DNA of 64,000 nucleotides from Protea cynaroides (lineage: Eukaryota > Streptophyta > Magnoliopsida > Proteales > Proteaceae): NCBI GenBank assembly GCA_028583415.1, contig CM053266.1:45216726-45280725 (forward strand), in the 5' to 3' direction. The notes under the pieces were generated by a model, which was not told the DNA's origin, ran no database searches, and saw only the letters and a program-made list of their open reading frames with translations. Numbering within the stretch: position 1 is the first letter of the stretch; every line of letters begins with the position of its first letter. Below, piece by piece: positions 24,125 through 33,719 of the stretch. The translations under genes and the position numbers were made by a program.

Positions 24125-25512
24125 TTAAAATTCTGGTAAACCATTATTCCTAGCCAATTGGTTGGCAATCCCTATCCTAATTGCATTCATCTCTGGGCCT
24201 GTACCACTTAAATTACTAGGTGTATGTATCACAGGATCAGTTCCTATCCTAATATTTTCCTCCTCTTGATCCTCATCCAAGGCATTATATGCATTTAGTC
24301 TCTGTTGAATTCCTGATCTGTAAGTTGCTCATCTTTAATATAATTGTGGAGAACACAGCATGCTATGACAATGAAACATTGGATTTTGAGTGGATAGGAT
24401 GGCATTGATTTCAAAATGTCGAACCAAGCCTTTAACACTCCAAATGATCGTTCAATCACATTCCGTAAAAAAGAATGTCTGTGATTGAACAATTCTTTAG
24501 CAGATCTAGGTTCTCGTCCAGCTCCCCTGTAATCACGTAGATGATATCGATTTCCTTTTAATGGTGTGAGGTAACCACGTTGATTCGAATATCCTGAATC
24601 TACAACATAAGATTTGTCTATATCATTGTAAACAACAATAAGTTAATATAGAAACAACCTAAGTAAATAAATAAAACAACATAACCTACAATAAAACACA
24701 TAACCTGGGGGTGGATGTGGAAAAGACACTTGGCGATGAACATCTGCTAATATGTGGTAGTCATTAGCACTACCCTCCCATCCGACATATACGTAACTAA
24801 ACTTCATGTCAAATGAGCATATACACATCACATTCTGTGATAGTGTTTGCTTCCTATTTCTATAAAAAACTTGCATATTTGTCGGTACTGAAGCGTCTAC
24901 ATGTATGCCATCAATGGCCCCAACACAATCCTAATAAGATGGATAAAGATACAACTTAAAATGCACAAAATATATCAAGAAAAATAAGAGCATAATTGGC
25001 AGTAGAAAAATTATCTTGAAGTAAGGATGATGCCTTGGATTGTTTCGTACTTGTGATTGTTTCATGTTCATATTAGGTGGCCGAATATTTTCCTTTGATA
25101 AGTTCATAAAGGCCTTTAACACAATCTTGAAAAATCTACTCACTGTCTCCCTTGAGCGTTAGAATCTTTCAGCATGTTTCTTAATGCTACATCTCCCTTG
25201 CAGCGCTTGGATGAACATGACCAATTGTTCATCAATTTTTAGGTATCGACTATCTTGTAGCCAACCTCTTTGTTTCATGAGATTACACAGATTGATGAAT
25301 ACATGTCGTTCCATACGAAACTCATCATAGATTCTATCACTAATACCAACTAATAATTCTGCTATCAATCTCGAACATGTCATGAATGAATCTCTACAGG
25401 GTTCCCCGATGTGTTAAGACATCTCTAATTCATGCATTGTTATGAACTCCAACATGCTCTAATCCATTTCTTCGTAATATCTCATAACTTCATTACTAAT
25501 TATTCCATTCAT
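24125..25512 (-). pseudogene. PIF/Harbinger DDE transposase, disabled
   Basis: This enzyme would cut and rejoin transposon ends. From ATG 25512 the frame holds two early stops, then DEFRMERHVFINLCNLMKQR and a TAA at 25159-25161 inside the motif ERF*RSRETVSRFFKIV. DDE residues are all visible: DCVGAIDGIHVD (first Asp), KSYVVDSGYSNQRGYLTP (second Asp) and HSFLRNVIERSFGVLK (Glu). Two introns are inferred: 24931-25014, whose donor is AT instead of GT, and 24618-24704 (GT-AG, joining HPPP to DKSYVVDSGY). A frameshift near 24302 separates QLTDQEF from QRLNAYNALDEDQEEENI and the end LARNNGLPEF, stop 24125-24127. The stop in CAA-like context and the GT-to-AT donor both fit C-to-T decay of methylated DNA. 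Confidence 0.82.
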
Positions 25513-25616
25513 GTTTAATACTGCATAATAAAAAAAAAATAAAGACATATAACAAATACATAACTACCATTACATATCAAACCACATCAAACTATTGCAC
25601 TATATGAAAAAGCATT

Positions 25617-25800
25617 CCATAAAATTTAAACAAACCATAATAAGTTTACATAACCCATTGTATCAAACTTGAAGTCAACTAAAAATTTAAACAAACCATA
25701 ATAAGTTTCCATAATCCATTGTATCAAACTTGGAGTTAACAAAAATTTAAACAAACTATCCTATCAAACCATTGTACTCAAATTAATCAAACCATTGTAT
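25617..25800. repeat. Tandem repeat between the two Harbinger genes
   Basis: Two full and one partial unit of about 60 bp: AAAATTTAAACAAACCATAA...CCATTGTATCAAACTTG. It lies in the spacer between ORF2 and ORF1. Confidence 0.75.
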
Positions 25801-25901
25801 CAAATGTAGAAAACTTTTAAATAGAACCATTGTTGATATCATGGAAGTGACTCTATCGCCCACAATTTCTTATCATCATCTAAGCTCATGAACGGCTCTC
25901 T

Positions 25902-26835
25902 CTAATCTGCATTGTTCTTCATATGATTCATAACTTTGACATATAACTCCTTACTAAGATCTAGAATTTGGTTCAAAATTGTCACACATTGGCTAATTGA
26001 ATACGCTACTGAGCTCACAGAATTGGGAGAAGGAGTAGGTGTAGTGTTGGTAATCATTGACGAAGTGAACAATTCTATCCTGGCTTTGGAATGTTCCAAC
26101 ATTGTGTTCATAATACTAACTATGTCACTATTTCTTCCTCTTTTCTTAATGGCTGATGGAGTCTGATCCAGCATGTGAGCTTCCTGGGGGTTACGCGGCA
26201 CATTGGCTCCATCAGTGACACCAATAATAGGTTGTTCAGGAGGGAGCTCTTGAGGCACCTCGGTGTCCAAGTTATCACCATCACTTTCTCCAAAGACAAT
26301 GTTATCATAATTGTTGGAACAGACAAACGCACCTGTTGCATAGGAATCAACAAATATCACTTCAAGAGATTTTCACTAGGGTAACCCATTTTTCCTATAT
26401 TTTGTCCAGCCAAGGTTTTCCTAAAACCAAAATGACAACGTTTAAGAAAAACTTTGATTGAAAACAAAGGGAACTGCTTCTTCTAATCTATGGAGATGTG
26501 TTTATCTAGATGAGTCTATCCCAAATATCTAGGTCAAATGTTTCAGCTCATTTGGTTGAGTCATCCCATCCGAACTCAGTGGTATTCAACAGTCTTTGGA
26601 AACTGCTGAATTCAGACCTCAACTTGTTCATTTTATTCCTCAACTGTTTTGTTGTAAACGGACGACTTAGTTGTTCTTCCATCTTTGTCTTTATATTTGT
26701 CCACCCCTCTTTATTAAAGGTGCACGTAGTTTTATTTCCTTTCAGAACCTCTTCGACTAAGATGTCAACATACGTATCTAGTTCCACTCTGTTCCATTTA
26801 ACAACATCCATGGTTGTTCTTGATGAAGTTGTCAT
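25902..26835 (-). pseudogene. Harbinger ORF1: Myb/SANT-like DNA-binding protein, disabled
   Basis: In PIF/Harbinger elements this protein binds transposon ends and helps the transposase. The N-terminal part reads WNRVELDTYVDILVEEV, FNKEGWTNIKTKMEEQ, TTKQLRNKMNKLRSEF and LLNTTEFGWDDSTK, the plant Myb/SANT-like domain. It stops near 26548, and the following 190 bp contains several stops with weak homology. The C-terminal part (26360 to 25902) is open in another frame, with an acidic/Pro segment and KKRGRNSDIVSIMNTM. At least one frameshift and several stops make it non-functional. Confidence 0.7.
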
Positions 26836-27232
26836 TACTAGTCGGTAATCACTGTAAACAAATCAAATGGACAAAGTTTTCATGTGATCCTACATTGGAA
26901 GGTCAACATCAAAGACGATAACATTCACAATATCATGGTTTTCATGTGGTCCTACACTGAAAGGTCAACTTCACAATTTCAACTACAACAGAAAAAGTAG
27001 AATGCAAAGAAATGATGTTTATCATCTCTCTCTGACCCAAGAAAGACAAATAAAAGTGATTGTTAATTTGCAAAATTAATTTTACATGTCAGTAATGAAA
27101 ATCAGCGAAATTAGATACCACAAAAATTCTCAGATATATATAATGAATAAAAGGTAGAAATAAGAATCAATTTAACATTCACTCTTCCCTTTTCTTTTCA
27201 GAAATAGTAAGTTTACAGTTAAGTGAATGCAG

Positions 27233-27364
27233 GTTCTGGAATTGGGAATAAGTTTTCCCTCTGGGAATGATATGAGTGGGAAAATTGCTGTGAAGCTGAG
27301 GAGAAGACTAGGATTTGGCATTAGGGCTAAGTTGCATATGACAGGCATGCATGTTGAAGGGAAG
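27233..27364 (+). pseudogene. Isolated exon of an SMP-domain (C2/NTMC2-like) protein
   Basis: An open 132 bp block, exactly 44 codons, lies between an AG acceptor (27231-27232) and a GT donor (GTAAGA). It reads VLELGISFPSGNDMSGK, IAVKLRRRLGFGIRA, KLHMTGMHVEGK. From memory this resembles the SMP lipid-binding domain of plant NTMC2T5/6-type C2 proteins. No flanking exons were found within several kb, so it is a captured or left-over exon with preserved splice sites. Confidence 0.55.
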
Positions 27365-27837
27365 GTAAGAAATTGATGGTTTTAAAATAAATATTTTTTT
27401 TAAGTGACTTTTATTGGATTTCAAGCTGTCATTTCGAAAGGATTTCTAAACTCGTCATTAATGATAATGTGTGTACTAGTGTGATATAAATTACACAAAA
27501 AAAGCCATCTGAAAAGTATGGGTACTAGGTTGAATATTGAATACTTTTTGGGTGATAGATCAAAATTTTTCTTTCTAATATATAAATATTTTGATCAAAA
27601 TTTAATTTTTCCTAAAAAATAGGAAAATTCTTAGCAATAAGAGTATATGACTTGTAACAAAGGTCTTGTTCCGTCAAATTTGCATCAATCACCAAATGAA
27701 ATGCCAAAACTACTCCCTATATATTAAGATTACCATGATGATTCACTTTTATGCACATTCATTGGTTTGTTACAAGTATAAATGTAACAAGAGTTTTACC
27801 TAAAAAAATAACATAAAAAAGACAAATACAGAGACAA

Positions 27838-28000
27838 ACTCAGTCTACCATGAGCCCAAGAGGATCAGGCTTGGGCTAAAAAAAGCCAGCCTGACATCAG
27901 GATGGACTGAGCCTGGGCTGAACCCTGGGGACCGCCTGGGCCTGAGCTTTCAAAAACTGGCCCAGCCCGACTCTGTTGTACCATTGTACGGCTATGTGTA
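27838..28000 (+). repeat. GGCCCAG-rich repeat, inverted partner of 20880-21050
   Basis: Contains AACTCAGTCTACCATGAGCCC and GGGCCTGAGCTTTCAAAAACTG. It lies directly upstream of the CT tract and BTB relic copy B, as its partner does relative to copy A. Confidence 0.65.
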
Positions 28001-28042
28001 GAACCTTGTCTTCAAGTAAGGTGTATACAAGAAGAGTCTAAG

Positions 28043-28083
28043 CTCTCTCTCCCTCTCTCCCTCTCTCCCTCTCTCCCTCTCTC
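28043..28083. repeat. CT-rich microsatellite (CTCTCTCC units)
   Basis: About five units of CTCTCTCC followed by CACAAACACATACACAC, mirrored by a GA tract in copy A (18520-18560). Confidence 0.9.
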
Positions 28084-28127
28084 ACAAACACATACACACA
28101 TAGATGAGTTGTTGATGATTTTTCCCC

Positions 28128-28560
28128 AAATATTGCAGGTATCAAGATCTGACGTAATAAGATCATGCTAGAAACAGATGGATGCAAAGCTCCAGAATGA
28201 GACCACACATTCCTACCTGAACTGAACCATGAAGAGCTTAATCATTCCGGAATTCCTCGACAGAAGGAATTTACTTATAGATAAATTAGAGAAACATGTC
28301 TATTCCTTGCAAAACTTTCAGAATTGGATGCTCGAGATCCTTTGGTTCATGAAATGCCCTCAATGTTCTATAATTTTCAGATTTTTGTTCCAAGACAAAA
28401 TCAAAGGAGGCAGCCATGGACTTCATGGTTAAATACAAGGTGGAGATAATGTTCTCAACAAGACCCGATGCATTTTCCCCCAAGAACCCACATCTAAGTG
28501 TACAGATCACTAAAGCATTATCAATGGATATGAAAAATAAGAACCACACTACTAGAGAGA
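28128..28560 (+). pseudogene. BTB/POZ-domain gene relic, copy B
   Basis: After an AG acceptor (TATTGCAG near 28138) the sequence reads VSRSDVIRS with a frame change before MLETDGCKAP, then LPELNHEEL, a deletion, and DKLEKHVYSLQNFQ in other frames. Further on DFMVKYKVEIMFSTRPDAFS and PKNPHLSVQITKALSMDMKN match the C-terminal helical region of At3g56230-like BTB proteins, so this copy extends further than copy A. Frameshifts, stops and deletions show it is dead. Intact BTB proteins of this type bind cullin-3; nothing suggests that role is kept. Confidence 0.72.
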
Positions 28561-28643
28561 GATACCTTTGTCAAGGGACAAGTTGGGGCAAAATATCAAG
28601 TAGTTTTCCATGCGCACTTTCCAAAATCAGTGCAATTAAAGAG

Positions 28644-28745
28644 GGATAGTTTCGACTTTTTAATGGGAATGATCCTTAAGATCCAACGATTATCAAATCG
28701 GTGACAATGACCGGTTGTAACCCAGACGATTACAACCTGACAAAG
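28644..28745. repeat. Truncated copy of the MITE at 44301-44555
   Basis: Reads GGATAGTTTCGACTTTTTAA then GGGAATGATCCTTAAGATCC and AACGATTA, the terminal sequence of the MITE at 44301. A second end was not found. Confidence 0.5.
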
Positions 28746-28822
28746 CCATTTTTATATACTTAAAAACGTGATAAGCAGCAGGATATCTTCTGTGTGGGTG
28801 GGTTATATTTATAAAGAGATTA

Positions 28823-29757
28823 TATTAATATGGGTAAATTACACTAGAGGTACTTGACGTTTTGAGAAATCATACTAGAAGTTCCTCACGTTTGAAAAAT
28901 CAAACCAGAGGTACCTCTTTTTGTATTTCCAACATTAGCCCTACCTTAATATTGGCATCCTCTAAGTTAACTAGTAGATCAACCTCAAACTTTCAGGGAT
29001 TGATTGTTTCTTATTGAAGTACCCTTATTTGGTGTCTGATTGTAGGTACTGTTGGAAAAGCAATAATTAGCCTAAAAAATAGAATTGGACTTGAAGCATT
29101 TTGCAAAATCCATAATTACATTTTTTTTTTCAAATTTTGATTTCTTCAAAACCAACCATCAGATTGAATTAATGTTTTGAAGGGAAGGTCGTTTTTAGCT
29201 GATCTTTTCCTTTCCCGTTCTTGATCGTTGACATGATGGCCCAAAAAAAAAAAAAACAATTGACTTGCCAAGTTTTTTGTTACTGAAATGGCGTAGATAG
29301 TCACCAATGACTAGATCTAACGGTTATCTCCATTAATCATTCAAAAGTTGCAAGTTAAGGTGCAGAGTTTTTACCCGAGCTGTGCCATAGTTGAGATCTT
29401 ACTCAGTGATGAGCAACCACCGATGAGGAAGGGTCACAGGAGAGGATAGGGGCACAAAAGAAGGTGGGCAATTGAGACAACGATGAGCACATGGGGAATC
29501 CGGGTGGTGAGTCGTTGCAGCGACAAGATGATGATAGCTAGAGAGGGGAGAGAAAGAGAGATCAGAGGAGGAGCCAATGGAGACCAAGAAAATTATGCCA
29601 AACATGGGTAATTTGAAAGTACGAAAATAGAAGGTACCCCAAGCATAACATTATGAAACGTGAAGTACCTCTGGTATGATTTTTGAAACATAAAGTATCT
29701 CTGATATGATTTCTCAAAATACTGGATACCTCTAAGTATAATTTGCCCTATTAATAT
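28823..29757. mobile_element. Non-autonomous Mutator-like element with exact 9-bp target duplication
   Basis: TATTAATAT occurs at 28823-28831 and again at 29749-29757, exactly flanking a 917 bp element. Its ends are inverted: GGGTAAATTACACTAGAGG at the left and GGGCAAATTATACTTAGAGG for the reverse complement of the right. The terminal repeats run about 90-120 bp and contain an internal repeated phrase (GAAATCATACTAGAAGTTCC / AAAATCAAACCAGAGGTACC). The interior has no transposase-like frame. Nine-base duplications and long terminal repeats are diagnostic for Mutator-like elements. Confidence 0.88.
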
Positions 29758-30161
29758 AGATTAACAGCTCGTAGTTGTAAGAACATTCCAACATAATGAT
29801 CCCTTATGTCCCCTTCTAATTACTTCTTAACATCTATTAATACAACATACATTTAGATGATGCCTCATCTATTATAACCTATAGAGTATTTCTAGTTTAA
29901 TTACTATTCACAATAATAGCTTTCCACGTGATATTACTCTGGAATGGCTCTTAGACTTTAAAATCATTAAATCCAGTTCAGGTTAATTTCCATATTTCCT
30001 GAGAGCTAAGATTTGATTCAAGCTTCTTATGATTCTTACCTTTCTATTTGTTTTTTTTAAAGCATTGACAATAACTCTCTAATGAAAAGTTAATTTTGTA
30101 TCACTACGCTTGAATTTATTAGGTGAGGAATCTTCATCTTCTCTCTCCTCCTCCTCCATCC

Positions 30162-30195
<34 letters not shown>

Positions 30196-31903
30196 CACCA
30201 GGAGCTTTTTGCACTCTCCTCTCTTGATGTGAGCAGTACTAGAATTTTTAGGTTTTATCAACATCTAGTAAATTTTTCGAGTAAGATTGTATCTCATCTG
30301 GGGATGCTAGACGTTAATTCTGTATATTTGATCTTTCATTAATTTATTCTTAATTGCTGATTTTTAGTAATAAAAAAAATAAAATTTTGCTTTAGAAAGC
30401 TAGATTAAAGGATAAGAACAAATTTCTACCCAAAAAAAAAAAGGACAAGAACAAGTTAAGACTTAAAATCCATTGTCCCGTTGGGAGACTAGCAACACTA
30501 TTACAAACTGTTCACGTCAAGTGGGAAATGATGAACAATTAACATTTTATTGCAGAATGCACCATTTATCTATGACAATTTCCTTTTTATTACAAAAGGG
30601 TTGCTTTGACAATGCTATGAAACTACAAAAATCATGATTCCTATTTTTCAGAAGAATTCACCTCATGAGTTATCTCCAAATCTTGTAAGTTTATTTTCTT
30701 TAGGAAATTTTACTTGGTCAATAATAGGGAGGAAAGGTATGTGACAGAGATATGTTAAGACCATTAAAAGGTGCTGATTCCACTGTATCACTATCATATA
30801 TAGGATTATCTGCCATTATGTTCATCATTGTGAAAAGGATTGTCTGAATGGTTGTCCGAAATTGCAAGCCAAGCACAAGGAAGATATATTGTCTGATTAT
30901 GTGTGTGTGTGTGTTGTACTATAGTCCAAGTAATCATCTATCAGTTTAACCCAAGAGTACTGTAATCTGATGTTTTCTGTATTATACTTAATTTGTTACA
31001 TACACCAGAGAGTACTGGCAGATTGGAAGTTAGAAGAAAGCTCAAATTTTCCCTTGAGCTACCATATTGACCATTAATGAATTTAATTGATCTCTGTGAT
31101 CCACTGAGATTTCTTTCAACCGCTCATTAATGTGGTTCGTGATTTATCTATATCTTTAGGATGCTTTTGAAGGCATTATAGAAATTTTAATATGGTTTCC
31201 TAAGCTATAAATTTTAGTTTGGTTTCCTAGGCTAAACTGATCAAGCAACCACATATATCAAGATATACCCAATTTCTGGATCCAGTCAAGTATCAAATAT
31301 TCAAATCATTGTAAGACCTGTTCTTATCGCTAACATTAATGGTAAAAAGGTGGACAAGTACAACAACAGGATTTCATTACGACCAGCTTCGGGTAGAAGG
31401 AAAAATAAGGTAGATGCATTATGATAGAATAATATGGTAGATCAGCTGTCTCATTTGGTGTTTACCCAATCTCATGTTTTCCTATTCATAAACTTCCCTT
31501 GGATTCGTTATTAATTGTAATCATATGGGTACTGAAAAATTTATAAAATAATATGCATATTTGAAAAGCCCATCCAATGGATAAGGAGTAGAAACATCAT
31601 TGTGATAATGTGTACAGAAATAATTAAGATCGCTCTATCGCAAATCAGGGAGAGAGGGTGAGAATTACATAAGCTGCTTAATGTTTTTCATTATTACAGC
31701 TGCAGAAAACTTATTCTTATAACTGAGATGTTTTCTCATCTCTTTCCTGAATTTTGATTCGAAATTGTGAGCATTGATCTTCAGATAACTAAAAGTTGTA
31801 AAAACAAATGCGGATACTTCCCTTCATTGGGCAATTTTGACCTAATACAAAAGGAAGTGATGATACAATGAAAGATAGATAGGGAAAGGTATTAAGTAAT
31901 TAT
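29758..31903. other. AT-rich intergenic sequence downstream of the bHLH-ACT gene
   Basis: No coding pattern was recognised on either strand. It contains a run of about 31 A residues at 30162-30192 and a short GT run near 30900. Confidence 0.5.
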
Positions 31904-33654
31904 CTATTGTTCATGCTCACTACTTTCATTCCAGTTCTTGATAGCCTGCAATACCGTTTGTTTCACCACTTGAGCATCTATGCTTACTTGTCCTTCATTC
32001 TGCAAAATTACAGAATTTTGTTTCAAGGAGACATGAAATGTACATGTATACACAAATACTCAATGTATGCATGTGATCTCAATTGCCATGTTGGTTAATG
32101 CATGCGATCGCATGTAAATTAAATGCATCCATATACACAGGCATGCATTTGAATATCCATCTAGGGCAGCATAAACAGGAAATTTAACTCATACAAACAA
32201 TAATAATAATCAAAGCTTAGGATACGTAACCCATTTACTGATAAGAATCAAATCCATATGTTGGCTTATGCATGAGCCAGCTATAATGTGAAGGAAACCC
32301 CACATAGGATGTTCGTGTTCACTTGCAAATTGGTTTTACATGTCAAGGTGAAATTTCGAGTGTAATACACGTAAATAGGCACACACATGCTCATATGGAG
32401 TCAATTCACCTTCACGTATGTGTACCCTTCACAGGATCTCATCACCATCCTTGAGGTGTGAGACCCACCACTTGAGTGTGGGACCCATTAGATATGCACG
32501 GTGATGGAATCCATTGAAGGGTACAGGCTACGTGCAGTGTGAGAAAGAATTACGCATGTAGCCATGTACTTCTGTAAAACATAAAACAAGTGAAGAGTTT
32601 ACTGACTTCTCCTCCAACTGCTTCTAGATGAAAATTGTCTGTACAAGAAACCCTAGCTTCAAGCACATTCAGACCCAATTCCTCAAAGGCTTCCAATATG
32701 GAGACAAGCATACCGGGACAATTTTTTTCTGAGAACACATTAATTAAAAATCCATTTTCCACGGTTTCAACTGTAACCTGTGGAACAAAAGGTAGGGATA
32801 CAGATGTTACTTATGAGGAAATATGCATTCAAGAATGGAAAGAAGGAGATGCTGATTGTACCACTGGCAGCGGATTTGGGTCACTTGAGTTTTGTGCAGT
32901 TGAGATGTCTTGATTCAGTCTTTCTACTTTTTGCTTCAACTCTTCTATATACTTGGATGCATCAACTATAATCGAGGTCTTATTTAGCTGCCAAACACAT
33001 ACAAAGAAAGCACTGTATTAGATTGTAATTGCACCTTCAGCTTTATGGATTTATTTTTTGTCATTTTCCTTTCTCCTCTTCTCCCTTTAGCTCCCTCACT
33101 CCCTCTTTCTTTCAAATAAAAAAAAAGAGGCTCAAGAAAAATTTGGAAAGGGATTAAGAAATTATGGTTCAAGCTTTCTCCATGTTAAGCCCAAAAAAAA
33201 AATATTTGTATTAAATATCAATTTCGATATATATTGTTTTCTGGTGTATCATACAACTAAGAGGGAATAAATTTGAACAAAAATATTTAGATTAGATTAG
33301 GGGGAGTGAGATAGTGATCATATATTATTTTCTTACTTGTATATTGACTGTTAGATAAGATAATAAGGATACAAAAAAAAGGAAGAAGAACAGAAAGAGT
33401 AAGAAAAGGAATTAGTAGAGAACAAAATTAGAAAGCAAGAGTTTGAGCACAAACAGGCAAAAGATAATACGAAACCAATGAAATAAGATGAAAATGGGAA
33501 TATCAATGCATAGGAAGAGAATCACAGGAGAATATTGCGAATGGAACCAAGCGCTTCAGAAATTTAGGGGAATTACTGCATCAGAGTTTGTAACTGAACG
33601 AAGTTGTTGCAGCTTCTCATACAGAGCTGCTCTCTTGTGCTCCCTAGAAATCAT
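31904..33654 (-). CDS. bHLH-ACT transcription regulator (4 exons)
   Basis: Probable nuclear transcription regulator. Exons on the minus strand: 33577-33654, 32865-32987, 32607-32777 and 31904-31999. All splice sites are GT-AG and every intron is in phase 0, giving 468 nt and 155 aa. Seen in the protein: MISREHKRAALYEKLQQLRS and LNKTSIIVDASKYIEELKQK form a helix-loop-helix with a short basic region (residues about 1-50), followed by KVERLNQDI. An ACT-like fold follows: VTVETVENGFLINVFSEK, PGMLVSILEAFEELGL, NVLEARVSCTDNFHLEA. The tail is DAQVVKQTVLQAIKNWNE. From memory it matches the At3g56220/At2g40435 group. The basic region lacks the usual E-box-reading pattern, so it may act mainly through dimerisation; that is inference. 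A CT/GA microsatellite lies in the presumed 5' leader. Confidence 0.9.
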
Positions 33655-33664
33655 GATTCTCTCT

Positions 33665-33667
<3 letters not shown>

Positions 33668-33710
<43 letters not shown>
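33668..33710. repeat. CT microsatellite in the bHLH-ACT leader
   Basis: About 21 perfect CT units (GA on the sense strand), 14-56 bases before the ATG. A TTTAAATAG motif further upstream (near 33735-33745) is a possible TATA element. Confidence 0.9.

Positions 33711-33719
<9 letters not shown>

Larger units (their letters stand above)
23487..26990 (-). mobile_element. Decayed PIF/Harbinger transposon carrying two genes
   Basis: Two minus-strand genes typical of this superfamily are present: a Myb/SANT-like ORF1 (25902-26835) and a DDE transposase ORF2 (24125-25512). GGCCCATTTGATAAAACTTC at about 23486 is a plausible left terminus, since GGCC...TTTG starts are common in PIF/Harbinger and repeated TTTGATAA phrases follow it. 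No matching right terminus or 3-bp duplication was found, so the right edge is uncertain. Confidence 0.7.
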
